64,000 nucleotides of DNA from Bradyrhizobium sp. (GTDB lineage Bacteria > Pseudomonadota > Alphaproteobacteria > Rhizobiales > Beijerinckiaceae). Both the position numbers and the translations under genes were made by a program. The DNA is taken from positions 64,980 through 128,979 of the forward strand of contig SSMV01000169.1 of assembly GCA_004799435.1 (NCBI GenBank), written 5' to 3'. Shown in pieces: positions 32,347 through 42,413 of the stretch. The notes beneath the pieces were generated by a model. It searched no databases, was not told the origin of the DNA, and was given only the letters and a program-made list of their open reading frames with translations. The number at the start of each line of letters is the position of its first letter. The first letter of the stretch is position 1.

Positions 32347-33054
32347 TTAAGCCGCGTCGCGCTTGCGGATGGTGCGCTGCTCGATGCGCTTCGGGCCGCC
32401 CGGAACATGCACGATGCGCTGGACGAAAATGCCCGGCGTCATGATCTGATCGGGCTCGATTTCGCCCGGCTCGACCAGATGTTCGACCTCGACGACGGTG
32501 AGCCGGCCGGCGGTCGCCATCACCGGATTAAAATTGCGCGCGGTCTTGCGATAGACGAGATTGCCTTCGTGGTCGCCTTTCCAGGCGTGAACCAGCGCGA
32601 CGTCGGCGATCAGCGCTGTCTCCATCACATAGGCCTCGCCGTGGAAGTCGCGCGTCTCCTTGCCTTCGGCGACGACCGTGCCGACGCCAGTGCGGGTGAA
32701 AAAGGCCGGAATGCCGGCCCCGCCGGCGCGGATGCGCTCGGCCAGCGTGCCTTGCGGGTTGAATTCGAGCTCGAGTTCGCCGGCCAGAAATTGCGCGGCG
32801 AAAATCTTGTTCTCGCCGACATAGCTCGAGATCATCTTCTTGATTTGCCGCGTCTCGAGCAGCACGCCGAGGCCGATCCCGTCGACGCCGGCGTTGTTGG
32901 AGATGACCGTGAGATTGCGGACCCCGGAATCGCGCAACGCTAGATTCAGCGTCTCGGGGATTCCGCACAGGCCGAAGCCGCCCGACATGATCGTCATGCC
33001 ATCCTTGAGGACGCCGGTAAGAGCGGCCTCGGCGCTCGCATAGACCTTGTTCAT
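32347..33054 (-). CDS. 3-oxoacid CoA-transferase subunit A
   Basis: [36 protein letters not shown]. Confidence 0.95.
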   Translation of the reverse strand: MNKVYASAEAALTGVLKDGMTIMSGGFGLCGIPETLNLALRDSGVRNLTVISNNAGVDGIGLGVLLETRQIKKMISSYVGENKIFAAQFLAGELELEFNPQGTLAERIRAGGAGIPAFFTRTGVGTVVAEGKETRDFHGEAYVMETALIADVALVHAWKGDHEGNLVYRKTARNFNPVMATAGRLTVVEVEHLVEPGEIEPDQIMTPGIFVQRIVHVPGGPKRIEQRTIRKRDAA

Positions 33055-33191
33055 GGGGGCTCCGAAACGCGGACGCCCCTAACTACCGGCGAGCGGCGAG
33101 GACGGCAAGCGCGCTCGCCCTTGCGCCGCGCCGGAAAGATCGCCATGTCGGTTCTTGGGCAGCCGAGATTCTAGGCAATGGAGGGCGCGCG

Positions 33192-33431
33192 ATGAGCACA
33201 GAGACCTATCGGATCGTCGAACATGACGGCGGCTGGGCCTATCGGGTCGGCGACGTGTTTTCCGAGACCTTTCCCTCGCATGAGGCGGCGCGCCGGGCGG
33301 CCGAGCGCGCGGCGGCCGAACAGCGCGCGCCGGGCGAAACGACGCCCGTCGCCTATGAAGACGCGTCGGGGAAATGGCGTGAGGAAGTGGCGCGTGGCGG
33401 CGACCGTCCAAAAACCGAAGTCAAAGACTAA
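33192..33431 (+). CDS. DUF2188-like small protein
   Basis: 79 aa; VEHDGGWAYRVGDVFSETFPSHEAARRAAERAA. Confidence 0.7.
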   Translation: MSTETYRIVEHDGGWAYRVGDVFSETFPSHEAARRAAERAAAEQRAPGETTPVAYEDASGKWREEVARGGDRPKTEVKD

Positions 33432-33472
33432 AACCAAAGTCAAAGACTCGGGTCGCGGAAGTCAGGCGCCGT

Positions 33473-35254
33473 TCACGGCTGTTTCAGCATCGCCGGGCGC
33501 ACCAGTTCCTGCCAGTTCGACGGGATGTTGGAGGGCGGCTTTTCGCCCTGCTCGAGTTTCTGCAACAGCGTGAGCGCTTCAGCGAGCGCGGCGCCGGCAT
33601 GGGCCGCCGGCTTCGGCAAGGCGATCGACTTGGTCGCCTCGATGCCGGGTTCGAAATCGGCATATTCAGGCTGACGGCTGGCGAGGCGGGCGCGCTTGAC
33701 GCCGGCTTTGACGAATTCCTCGATATGGGCCGGGACGAGTTGCAGGCGACTGAATTCCTTCGCCAGCACAATATGCAGGCGCCGGCGCGTCAGCTTGTCG
33801 TCGACCCGGAAGCGGTCGAAATAAAGTTCGAGAATGCGCTGCTTTTCGTCGTCGGTCGGATAGCCCATGCGAACATGGGCGTCGAAACGTCCGGCGCGTT
33901 TGGAAAGGGCCTGGTCGATCGCCTCGACATGATTGGTGGTGGCGATGGTGATGACGTCAGGATAGGCGGTGGTGCCGGAAAGCACCTGCAACAATTCGCC
34001 GGTGACGTCGTCCCTCACAGTCGGCAGGCCGGGATTCTGGCGCGACTTGGTCATCAGGTCGAGGTCTTCGAGAATGACGACCGTTGGCGCCAGGCTCTGC
34101 GCCAATTGATAGATCGCCCGGATATGGTCGACCGCTTCAACGAAGATGATCGTCGCTTCGCCGGCGATGCCATTGGCGAAACATTCGATCGCGGTTGATT
34201 TTCCGTCGCCAGGCGGTCCCGACAGCAGGAGGCCGCGCTTGATCGTCAGGCCTTCCGCCTTTAGCGCCTGACGATTGCGGATCGAGGCGGCGATGAAATC
34301 CAGCTCGTCGCGGGTCCGCTCATTGGGAATGACGTCGGCCCAACTGCGATCGGAAATTTTCGAGCGCACGGTGCGGAAGTCGCGATTGACCAGCACGATG
34401 CGATTCTTGAAGGCGTCGGATTCCTGCAACAGGCTGCGCGTCAGCGCGACGACTTCCGTCTCGTCAGCTTCACGGTAGACGAGGCCGACGCTGTCGAGCG
34501 CAAAGCCCTGCGGCGGTTCGGAGCGATGCGATCCCTGCAGGATCAGCATGAATTGATGGCCGCTGCCGGGCACGACGCCACGGAAGACGGTGCGCGGACG
34601 CAGCACCTGCAACGCGCCGTCGATGTTGAGCACCACTTTGCCAGGCGCCTGGCGCGGGTTGATCGCCTGCTGGTCGGCCATGCCGACGCCGGCGAGCTCG
34701 CTCAGCCACAGCCAGCCCGGCGTCTCGCTCAGCTTGCGGCTGAGCAGCGCCAGCGTCGCGTCATTGGCGGGCAGGCTGAGAACGCCCGGCTCGCCCTCGC
34801 CGCAAAAGATGCGAAACAGCGTCGCGTAACCGATGCGTGGCGCGGAGGAACGCTTCACCTGCTTGTGGCGATTGGCGAAATAGCCGAGCGAAGCGGCCAG
34901 TGAGGCAAAGCCGCGGATCGAATCTTCCGGAATTTCGGCGATCAACTGATCCTTGATCGCCAGCGACGCCGCGGCCGATTCGGCGAACATCTGCTTGATC
35001 GATGGGCTCGAGGATTCGCCCGCGCCGTCGGAAACCTCAAAGACGCCATAGACGAATTCGCCCGCAGCGTCGGCGCCATAAACGGTCGCGGTGACATTGA
35101 GGCTGGTCGCCACCATTTCGGCGGCCTTGCGCGCAGCGGCGGCGCCGATGACCGGCCGGTCCTCGATCACGCTCTCGCCGGAGGCCGGCGAACCGCAGCG
35201 CACGATGAATTTCTGCCCTGTCGAGCCGCGCTTTCCTTCGACTTTGAACCACAT
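33473..35254 (-). CDS. AAA+ family ATPase (BCS1-like core) with long uncharacterised N-terminal region
   Basis: Walker A SGPPGDGKST, Walker B TVVILEDLDLM, sensor TIATTNHVEAID, arginine finger SKRAGRFD. Start taken at MWFKVEGKRG. Confidence 0.88.
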   Translation of the reverse strand: MWFKVEGKRGSTGQKFIVRCGSPASGESVIEDRPVIGAAAARKAAEMVATSLNVTATVYGADAAGEFVYGVFEVSDGAGESSSPSIKQMFAESAAASLAIKDQLIAEIPEDSIRGFASLAASLGYFANRHKQVKRSSAPRIGYATLFRIFCGEGEPGVLSLPANDATLALLSRKLSETPGWLWLSELAGVGMADQQAINPRQAPGKVVLNIDGALQVLRPRTVFRGVVPGSGHQFMLILQGSHRSEPPQGFALDSVGLVYREADETEVVALTRSLLQESDAFKNRIVLVNRDFRTVRSKISDRSWADVIPNERTRDELDFIAASIRNRQALKAEGLTIKRGLLLSGPPGDGKSTAIECFANGIAGEATIIFVEAVDHIRAIYQLAQSLAPTVVILEDLDLMTKSRQNPGLPTVRDDVTGELLQVLSGTTAYPDVITIATTNHVEAIDQALSKRAGRFDAHVRMGYPTDDEKQRILELYFDRFRVDDKLTRRRLHIVLAKEFSRLQLVPAHIEEFVKAGVKRARLASRQPEYADFEPGIEATKSIALPKPAAHAGAALAEALTLLQKLEQGEKPPSNIPSNWQELVRPAMLKQP

Positions 35255-35433
35255 GCGATCCGCCCCACCGACGCTGGAACTCAAGAGCGGCCCTTGACGC
35301 GCTGCGCCAAAGGGTCGCCTCGCCGGCTGTAAAATCCGGCCTCGGGGAGAATAGCGCAGGGAACCGGAATAATGCTTAGCCGGATAGGGCGAAGTTTAGC
35401 GACTTCGGTTGCGATCGATTCACCGCGTGCGGA

Positions 35434-37521
35434 TCAGCGCCGCGTCGCGCCCTCGCGCCGCCACATCCAGACCAGCGCGCCGAGCAGCAGCGCCAGACTG
35501 ATGAGGCCGACCGCCAGCGGCGTCTGCGACACGCCGATCAGCGCGCTCGCGCCGGCGCGTTTGATCCCGATGTAGTCGCCGCCCGAATAGCTGGGCGAGG
35601 GCTGCATCGCGACGATGCGCGGCAGGGCGATCGCATCGGCGGCCGCGCGCGCCAGCCGGCGCGCCCCGCCGCCCGTCGCCTCGGCGAGCGGGCGCAGCTT
35701 CTCGGTCGTCGAAACGACATCCTGAAATTCGAGCGGGTTCTGCGGCCCGACCACCGTCAGCGCGATATGCTCGCCGTCGCTGGCGCGATAAAGCCCGTCC
35801 TCGTCGACGCTCAGCGTTGCGCGCGACAGGCCGGGGGCGACGTTGACCAGTTGCACCGTCGTCGTCTTGCCGTCGGGCGCGGTGATGGTCGCCTGCGGGA
35901 CCTCGCCCTTGACGCTCTGGCGTTCGATGGTCAGCTCGCGCCCCTGCGCGCGCGCGCGCAAGGCTTCCTCCTCGAGGTCGGGCTCCTTCATCAGCCAATG
36001 GGCGAGACGACGCAGCAGATCGAGATAAGGCCCGCCGCCATCGAAGTCGCGCGCCCATAGCCACATCTGGTCGGAGAGCAGCAGCGCCACCCGGCCTTTG
36101 TCGACGCGGTTGAGCACGAGCAGCGGCGATTGGCCGACCCCCTGCATCAGCGTCATGCCGCCGGTCGCCTCGCTGCCGATCTGGCGCAGCCACGGCCCCC
36201 AGGTCGGCGGATCGCTCTGGCCGCCTTGCAGACCGCGGGTCACCGGATGTTTCTCGCCGTCTGGCGAGATTTCGGCGCGGAACGCCTGATCATACTCCTC
36301 GCCGGTCGGACGGGCCGGTGCGATCGCGCCAAGCGGCGTGGCGAAAAGGCCTTCTGGCGTCGCGTAGGCCGGCCCCTCCGCCATCAAGAGCGCGCCGCCG
36401 TCGCGCACATAAGAGACGATATTGTCGAGATAGAAACGCGGCAGGATCGACTGGCTCGAATAGCGGTCGAAGATGATGAGATCGAAATCCTTGATCTTGC
36501 GCCCGAACAATTCGGCGACCGGAAAGGCGATCAGCGACAATTCATTGATCGGCGTGCCGTCGGTCGCCTTGTCCGGCGGCCGCAGGATGGTGAAATGGAC
36601 GAGATCGACATTGGCGTCGGACTTGAGCAGGTTGCGCCACATGCGCTCGCCCTGGTGCGGTTCGCCCGAAACCAGCAGCACTCTCAGCTTGTCGCGGACG
36701 CCTTCGACCGCGACGACAGCGCGGCGATTGCGATCGGTGATCTCGCCCTTGACCGGCGCGACTTCGAGCTCGAAGACATTCGAGCCGGCATGATCGATCG
36801 GCGCCTTGATCGACAGGTTTTGGCCGATCTCGGCCGGCAATTGCGCGATTGTCTCGCCATCGCGCCGGACCGTCACCATCGCCGGCTCGCCCGCATCGTT
36901 CGAATCGACGATGCGCGCGACGATCGTCTGATCCTTGCCGACGATGCCGAAGCGCGGCGCCTCGACGAGCTCGATGCGCCGGCTGCGCTCACCCTCATGG
37001 CCGGTGATCAGCACGTGCAGAGGCGCATCGAATCCGAGCGCCTGAGGGGAAGCCGGAATGTCGTGAACGACGCCATCGGTGAGGAGGATCGCGCCGCCGA
37101 CCCGCTCGGGCGGCGTATCGGCAAGCGCCGAATGCAGCGCCGAGAAAAGCTGCGTGCCGCGATTGTCGGGATCGCCGCGCGGCGTTTCGACCAGCCTGAC
37201 TTCAACATTGTCGAGCGCCGCGAGCCGCTTCTCGATTTCGGCCGCCGCCGCCTTGGTCTGATCAGCGCGCTCGCCGAGCTGGTTCGATTCGGACCTGTCG
37301 AGCACCACCGCGACGACGTCCTTGAGCGGCCGGCGGTTCTCGCGGACGAGCGACGGATTGGCCAGCGCCGCCAGCAGCAGCGCGGCGGCGAGCGCGCGCC
37401 AGAAGGCGGCGCCCAGCCGTCGCCACGCGGTGAGCGCGACAAGCGCCAGCGCAACGACCCCGAGCGCGATCATCGCGGGCAGGGGCAGCGGCGGGGCGAA
37501 GGCGATCGACCAGACGTTCAA
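35434..37521 (-). CDS. Membrane protein with N-terminal TM helices, vWA-like and GATase1-like regions (Bat-type operon member)
   Basis: VVAVVLDRSESNQLGERADQTK...GGAILLTDGVVHD; DLIIFDRYSSQSILPRFYLDNIVSYVRDGGALLMAEGP. TTG start at 37521 overlaps the upstream stop (TTGA). Confidence 0.78.
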   Translation of the reverse strand: MNVWSIAFAPPLPLPAMIALGVVALALVALTAWRRLGAAFWRALAAALLLAALANPSLVRENRRPLKDVVAVVLDRSESNQLGERADQTKAAAAEIEKRLAALDNVEVRLVETPRGDPDNRGTQLFSALHSALADTPPERVGGAILLTDGVVHDIPASPQALGFDAPLHVLITGHEGERSRRIELVEAPRFGIVGKDQTIVARIVDSNDAGEPAMVTVRRDGETIAQLPAEIGQNLSIKAPIDHAGSNVFELEVAPVKGEITDRNRRAVVAVEGVRDKLRVLLVSGEPHQGERMWRNLLKSDANVDLVHFTILRPPDKATDGTPINELSLIAFPVAELFGRKIKDFDLIIFDRYSSQSILPRFYLDNIVSYVRDGGALLMAEGPAYATPEGLFATPLGAIAPARPTGEEYDQAFRAEISPDGEKHPVTRGLQGGQSDPPTWGPWLRQIGSEATGGMTLMQGVGQSPLLVLNRVDKGRVALLLSDQMWLWARDFDGGGPYLDLLRRLAHWLMKEPDLEEEALRARAQGRELTIERQSVKGEVPQATITAPDGKTTTVQLVNVAPGLSRATLSVDEDGLYRASDGEHIALTVVGPQNPLEFQDVVSTTEKLRPLAEATGGGARRLARAAADAIALPRIVAMQPSPSYSGGDYIGIKRAGASALIGVSQTPLAVGLISLALLLGALVWMWRREGATRR

Positions 37522-40301
37522 TGCGAGAGCCTCTCGAGCAGGTCCTTGGCGTGGACCTGATCGGCTTTGTAATTGCCGGTCAGCGTGTACATCACCAAAT
37601 TGACGCCGCCGCGCAGCGCCATTTCGCGTTGACGCGGGCCGCCCGGAACAAGCGGATAGAGCGGGCGCCCCTCGGCGTCGGCGGCCCAGGCGGCGGCAAG
37701 ATCGTTGGAGGTGACGACGATCGGCGACACGCTGTCGCCGGCGCGCGCCGGACGCGGCGTGCGGTCGTTGGGATCGGGCGGCGGCAGCGCCTCGATCCAG
37801 GTCTGTCCGTCCTCGGTGCGGCCGACGAAACGGTCGATCAGATAGAATGTCTTGGTGACCACATGATCGCGCGGCACCGGCTCGAGTTCCGGCACGTCGA
37901 CGCCGGCGAGCAATTTGCGCAGCCACAGGCCTTCGGGCGTCGAGTCCCCGCCCGGCGTCTGGTTCAGCGCGTCGCGCGTGTCGAACACCACCGTGCCGCC
38001 ATCCTTCATGAAGGCGGCGATGCGCGCGACCGCCAGCGCGGGCGGTTGCGGCCGTCCAGCGACGATCGGCCAATAGATCAGCGGATAGAAGCTCAATTCG
38101 TCATGCGCCGGATCGACGGCGATCGGTTCGGCGATTTGCGCCGAGGTGCGTTCGCCGAGCACGCGCGACAGACTCTCCAGACCGAGACGGGTTGTCTCGT
38201 CGACCGTCGCGTCGCCGCTGGCGACATAGGCGAGATGCGTCTCGCGGGCGGCGTCGGCGTCCTGCGCCGAGATCGTCGTGTCGGCGGCGCGCGCGGCGGG
38301 CATATGCAGCGTCGCGCCGATGAGCGCGCCGACCAGCAGCAGCGCAGTCGCGGCCGGCCTCGCGAAACGCGGCGCGCGCCCGAGCCATAGGCTGACGAAG
38401 CCATCGACCAGAAAACCGACCAGCGCCGCGAGCAGCAGCCATGGCGTCAGATCGAGCGGGGCGGCGACATCGAGACCGCCCGCGGCGATCGTCAAGCCGG
38501 CGTAATCGGCCGGCGCAAGCGCGGCGCCGGGGCCAAGCGTATTGACCGCCTGCAGCGCTTCGGGCGGACCATAGAAGCCGGGCGGATGGGCGGCGCCGGC
38601 CGGTCCGGAAAAGTCCCCGGTTATCGGCGTGGCGTCGGCCGGCGGCGCGCCGAGCGCGCCGAAACCGTCGAGCGTGCGATAGGGCGCCCTGATCGTCTGT
38701 TTGTCGATCGCGCCAGCGCCGCTCGTCTCGGCCGGGGCCGGCCCGGCGCGCGCGACGACGCGGCGCAGCATGTCGACGAACAGGCCCGATAGCGGCAGGT
38801 TGGACCAGGTCGTGTCGGCGGTGACATGGAAAAGAACGATCAGCCCCTTGCCGCGCGGCGCGGCGGTGACCAACGGCGTGCCGTCGGCGAGCCGCGCCCA
38901 GGTCTTGTCGCCAAGTCCGGGTTCGGGTTCGGCGAGCACCTGACGCGTCACCGTCACTTCGTCGGGCGCGGCGAGGCCGAAGAACAGGCTGTCTTTGTCG
39001 AAGGCGGCGATGTGTTTCGGCGTCTCCCACGATAAAGCGCCGCCGAGCGTGCGGCCGCCGCGTCGCAAGGCGACGGGCGTGAGGTCGTCCTCGCCAGCGG
39101 CGAGGCGCGTGCCGGCGAAACGCAGCAGCACGCCGCCCGATTCGACGAAATTGGCGAGCGCGTCATGCGCCGCGCCGGGCGGCACGCTCATATCGGCGAG
39201 CGCCATCACCGATGGCTTCTCGGCGAGCAGCGTCTCGATCGGATCGCCGTCGGCGGGTGGCGCTTCGCGGATTTCGGCGAAGGGCGCGAGCGCCCGTTTG
39301 AGATAGTAGGCGGGCGACAGCAAAGGCTGTGCGACATCGGCGCTGGCGCCCGACAGCAGCGCGACACGACGACGGCGGGAGCGTTCGTCGGTCAGCCAGG
39401 TCGCGCCCGCGGAAGGCTCGTCGACAATGACGAGGCGATTGATCTGGTTGCGCAGTTCGACCGGCAGTTCGAACTTGGCGTCGATCGCACTGGCTGCGGC
39501 GAAGTCGAAGGGCGCGTCGCCGATCAGGCGCCCTTGAGCGTCCAGCGCGCGCACGAGGCCGATCTTGCGCGCCGCGAGGCCAGCGCGGACAAGATGCGCG
39601 ACGAGCGCGCCGGAGAGATTGTCGGCGCCCGACAGCGCAAGCGGCGGCGCGCGGTCGAGAACGACATTGAGAGAATGACCCTCAACCGCCTCGCCGAGCG
39701 CGCGCGCGAAGGCGTTTGTGTCGCCGAGTTCGACGCCGTCGGCGATCCAGACCACGTCGGCGCGCGCATTGGCGGCGAGAAAGCGCGCGATCGGCGGCAG
39801 CGTCGCCATATGCGACGGCGCATAAGGAACCGGCGCCAGCGCGCGCAACGCGTCCTCGGCGCGCCGCCCGTCGAGCGCGCTCAATTCGAGGCCGCCATGC
39901 GAGGCCGGCGCCAGGGCGACAAGCCGGCCCGAGCGCGCTGCGCCGTCCAGCGCGGCCTGGGCGAAGGCGACGCGCCGCTGCCAGGCCGGCGCAGCCGCCC
40001 AACCGTCGTCGAGGATCAGCAGCAGCGCCCGGTCGTTCGCCGAGGGCAGCGCATTCCACACCGGCCCCGCCATCGCCAGCACGACCAGGCCGGCGACAAG
40101 GATGCGCAGCAGCAGCAGCGGCCAGGGGGTGTGCGCCGGCGTCGTGTCCTTGCGGTCGAGCCCGATCAGCAGACGCAGCGGCGGAAACACGACTTCGCGC
40201 GGGCGCGGCGGCGTCACGCGCAAGAAGAGATAAAGCGCCGCGAGAAGGGCGAGGGCGGCGAGCGCGGCCGGCGCGGCGAAGACGAGCGGCAAGCCGAGCA
40301 T
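37518..40301 (-). CDS. DUF4159 domain-containing protein with BatA-like N-terminus
   Basis: N-terminal PAALAALALLAALYLFLRVTPPRPREVVFPPLRLL; C-terminal SFYPLIYWPIVAGRPQPPALAVARIAAFMKDGGTVVFDTRD. Confidence 0.88.
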   Translation of the reverse strand: MLGLPLVFAAPAALAALALLAALYLFLRVTPPRPREVVFPPLRLLIGLDRKDTTPAHTPWPLLLLRILVAGLVVLAMAGPVWNALPSANDRALLLILDDGWAAAPAWQRRVAFAQAALDGAARSGRLVALAPASHGGLELSALDGRRAEDALRALAPVPYAPSHMATLPPIARFLAANARADVVWIADGVELGDTNAFARALGEAVEGHSLNVVLDRAPPLALSGADNLSGALVAHLVRAGLAARKIGLVRALDAQGRLIGDAPFDFAAASAIDAKFELPVELRNQINRLVIVDEPSAGATWLTDERSRRRRVALLSGASADVAQPLLSPAYYLKRALAPFAEIREAPPADGDPIETLLAEKPSVMALADMSVPPGAAHDALANFVESGGVLLRFAGTRLAAGEDDLTPVALRRGGRTLGGALSWETPKHIAAFDKDSLFFGLAAPDEVTVTRQVLAEPEPGLGDKTWARLADGTPLVTAAPRGKGLIVLFHVTADTTWSNLPLSGLFVDMLRRVVARAGPAPAETSGAGAIDKQTIRAPYRTLDGFGALGAPPADATPITGDFSGPAGAAHPPGFYGPPEALQAVNTLGPGAALAPADYAGLTIAAGGLDVAAPLDLTPWLLLAALVGFLVDGFVSLWLGRAPRFARPAATALLLVGALIGATLHMPAARAADTTISAQDADAARETHLAYVASGDATVDETTRLGLESLSRVLGERTSAQIAEPIAVDPAHDELSFYPLIYWPIVAGRPQPPALAVARIAAFMKDGGTVVFDTRDALNQTPGGDSTPEGLWLRKLLAGVDVPELEPVPRDHVVTKTFYLIDRFVGRTEDGQTWIEALPPPDPNDRTPRPARAGDSVSPIVVTSNDLAAAWAADAEGRPLYPLVPGGPRQREMALRGGVNLVMYTLTGNYKADQVHAKDLLERLSH

Positions 40302-40303
40302 CG

Positions 40304-41215
40304 CTAGGCGCTCCGCGCAGCGGAGATCGGCTCAGGACCGGCGAGACGAGCGCGCAGCGACAACAGGGCCTGGCTCGCCGACTGATCGGTGCGATGCAGC
40401 GCGAAGCCCCAGCCGCGCGTCGCGCAGGCGGCGCGGATCATCTCGCGATGAGCCGAAAGACGCGCCAGATAATCGGCGCGCAGGCTCTGGGCGCGCGGCG
40501 CTCGCAAGCGGTCGGCGCCGGCGGCGGCGAGGAATTCGGTATGGCCGACGAAGGGAAAGGTCTCCTCGATCGGATCGGCGATCATGAGAACCTGTCCCTC
40601 CGCGCCGCGCGCGGCGAAGGCTGAAATCGACTCGACGACCGCCGGCGCGGGCTCGAGAAAATCGCCGATGAGCACGGCGCGCGAGCGCGCCTTGACCAGC
40701 GCGACGGGCGGCAGGGGGCCGGAGGCGCCATGCAGTCTCTCATTGGCGGCAAGCGCCTCGGCGAAACGTTCGATGACGTCGCGGCTGGCGAGCGGCGGCG
40801 TCAGGCCGATGAGCCCGGCGCGTTCGCCGCCGCGCACGGCGATCTCGGCCAGCGCCAGCGCCAGCACCGCGGCGCGATCGATCTTGGCGACGGGCGCGAG
40901 ATCGGAGGCGAAAGCCATCGAAGGCGAGCGGTCGAACCAGATCCAGACAATATGTGAGGCTTCCCATTCGCGCTCGCGCACGAAGGCGCGATTCTCGCGC
41001 GCCGAACGGCGCCAGTCGACGCGCGCCGCCGGCTCGCCCGAGATGAAAGGACGAAACTGCCAGAAACTCTCGCCCGGCCCCGACTGCCGGCGGCCGTGAA
41101 CGCCATGCAGTAGCGTATGAGCGACCTGGCGCGCGGCGACAACGAGGCCCGGCAATCGCTGGGCGAGCGACGTCGCCTCCTGACGAATGCGGCGCTCCGG
41201 TTGCGCTTGCGCCAC
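40304..41215 (-). CDS. DUF58 domain-containing protein
   Basis: GPGESFWQFRPFISGEPAARVDWRRSARENRAFVREREWEASHIVWIWFDRSPSM. Probable GTG start at 41215 just after the moxR stop; the listed ORF to 42283 runs antiframe over moxR. Confidence 0.85.
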   Translation of the reverse strand: MAQAQPERRIRQEATSLAQRLPGLVVAARQVAHTLLHGVHGRRQSGPGESFWQFRPFISGEPAARVDWRRSARENRAFVREREWEASHIVWIWFDRSPSMAFASDLAPVAKIDRAAVLALALAEIAVRGGERAGLIGLTPPLASRDVIERFAEALAANERLHGASGPLPPVALVKARSRAVLIGDFLEPAPAVVESISAFAARGAEGQVLMIADPIEETFPFVGHTEFLAAAGADRLRAPRAQSLRADYLARLSAHREMIRAACATRGWGFALHRTDQSASQALLSLRARLAGPEPISAARSA

Positions 41216-41220
41216 GCGCG

Positions 41221-42216
41221 TCAGCCCAGAGTCTTGGCGACGAGCCGGGCGACGACGCCGGGAACGGTCTCGCCTTCGGCGCGCGCCGCATAGCTCAGCG
41301 CCATACGATGCTTGAGCACGGGCTCGGCGAGCGCGACGACATCGTCGCGCGAGGGCGCCAGCCGGCCGTCGACCAGGGCGCGGGCGCGGCAGGCGAGCAT
41401 CAGCGCCTGAGCCGCGCGTGGCCCCGGTCCCCAGGCGATCGGACGAGTGAGTTCGGGGTCGCCCTCGCCGGGCCGCGCGGCGCGGACGAGATCGAGTATC
41501 GCTTCGACCACGCTTTCGCCGATCGGCGCCCGACGCACCAGGCGCTGCGCCGCCATCAGATCGGCGGCGGTCATCGCCGGCTTTGCTTTCGCTTCGCTGT
41601 CGCCGGTGGTCTCGATCAGAATGCGGCGCTCGGCGACGCGGTCGGGATAGCCGACGTCGATCTGCATGAGGAAGCGGTCGAGCTGCGCCTCCGGCAGGGG
41701 ATAGGCGCCTTCCTGCTCCAGCGGATTCTGCGTCGCCAGAACATGAAAGGGGACGGGAAGATCGTGCCGTACCCCGGCGACGGTGACATGATGTTCCTGC
41801 ATCGCCTGCAACAGCGCCGACTGGGTGCGCGGGCTGGCGCGATTGATCTCGTCGGCCATCAGCAATTGCGCGAAAATCGGTCCGCGAATGAAGCGGAAGC
41901 TGCGCGAACGGTCGGCGCCTTCCTCCATCACCTCGGCGCCGAGAATGTCGGAGGGCATCAGATCGGGCGTGAATTGCACCCTCAGCGCGTCGAGCCCCAT
42001 GACGACGCCGAGCGTCTCGACCAGCTTGGTCTTGGCGAGACCGGGCACGCCGATCAACAGGCCGTGACCGCCGGCCAGCAGCGTGACCAGCGCCTGTTCG
42101 ACCACCCGCTCCTGACCGAAAATCACCGCGCCAATCGCCTCGCGGGCCGCGGAAACGCGCGCCAGGGTCGCTTCGGCGGTCTTGACGACGCTGGCGTCGA
42201 AATCGGCGACGGTCAT
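41221..42216 (-). CDS. MoxR family AAA ATPase
   Basis: GGHGLLIGVPGLAKTKLVETLGVVMGLDALRVQFTPDLMPSDILG; LMADEINRASPRTQSALLQAMQEHHVTV. Confidence 0.96.
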   Translation of the reverse strand: MTVADFDASVVKTAEATLARVSAAREAIGAVIFGQERVVEQALVTLLAGGHGLLIGVPGLAKTKLVETLGVVMGLDALRVQFTPDLMPSDILGAEVMEEGADRSRSFRFIRGPIFAQLLMADEINRASPRTQSALLQAMQEHHVTVAGVRHDLPVPFHVLATQNPLEQEGAYPLPEAQLDRFLMQIDVGYPDRVAERRILIETTGDSEAKAKPAMTAADLMAAQRLVRRAPIGESVVEAILDLVRAARPGEGDPELTRPIAWGPGPRAAQALMLACRARALVDGRLAPSRDDVVALAEPVLKHRMALSYAARAEGETVPGVVARLVAKTLG

Positions 42217-42413
42217 TGAGGCTCCCTGGATCGGCCGCGATCGGCCGCGACGAGGCGAATTGGCCTTTGACCGGCTCGCGCACTAGGATTACCCGGCGCG
42301 CCGGCGAGGCCGAGGCGTAACATACGGGTGACGTTCTTGCCCATAAACAAGCGCGAGATTGTGGCGGCGACGGCCCAGATCCCCGGCCGGCCCGGCCGGG
42401 CCTTCATCGATCA

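Noticed and set aside
37522-38073. N-terminal extension of the 879-aa ORF 35434..38073
   Set aside because: Overlaps the DUF4159 gene out of frame; TTG at 37521 gives a start overlapping the upstream stop.
41216-42283. N-terminal extension of the 659-aa ORF 40304..42283
   Set aside because: The extension lies out of frame over moxR and is Arg-rich nonsense; the true DUF58 gene most likely starts near 41215.
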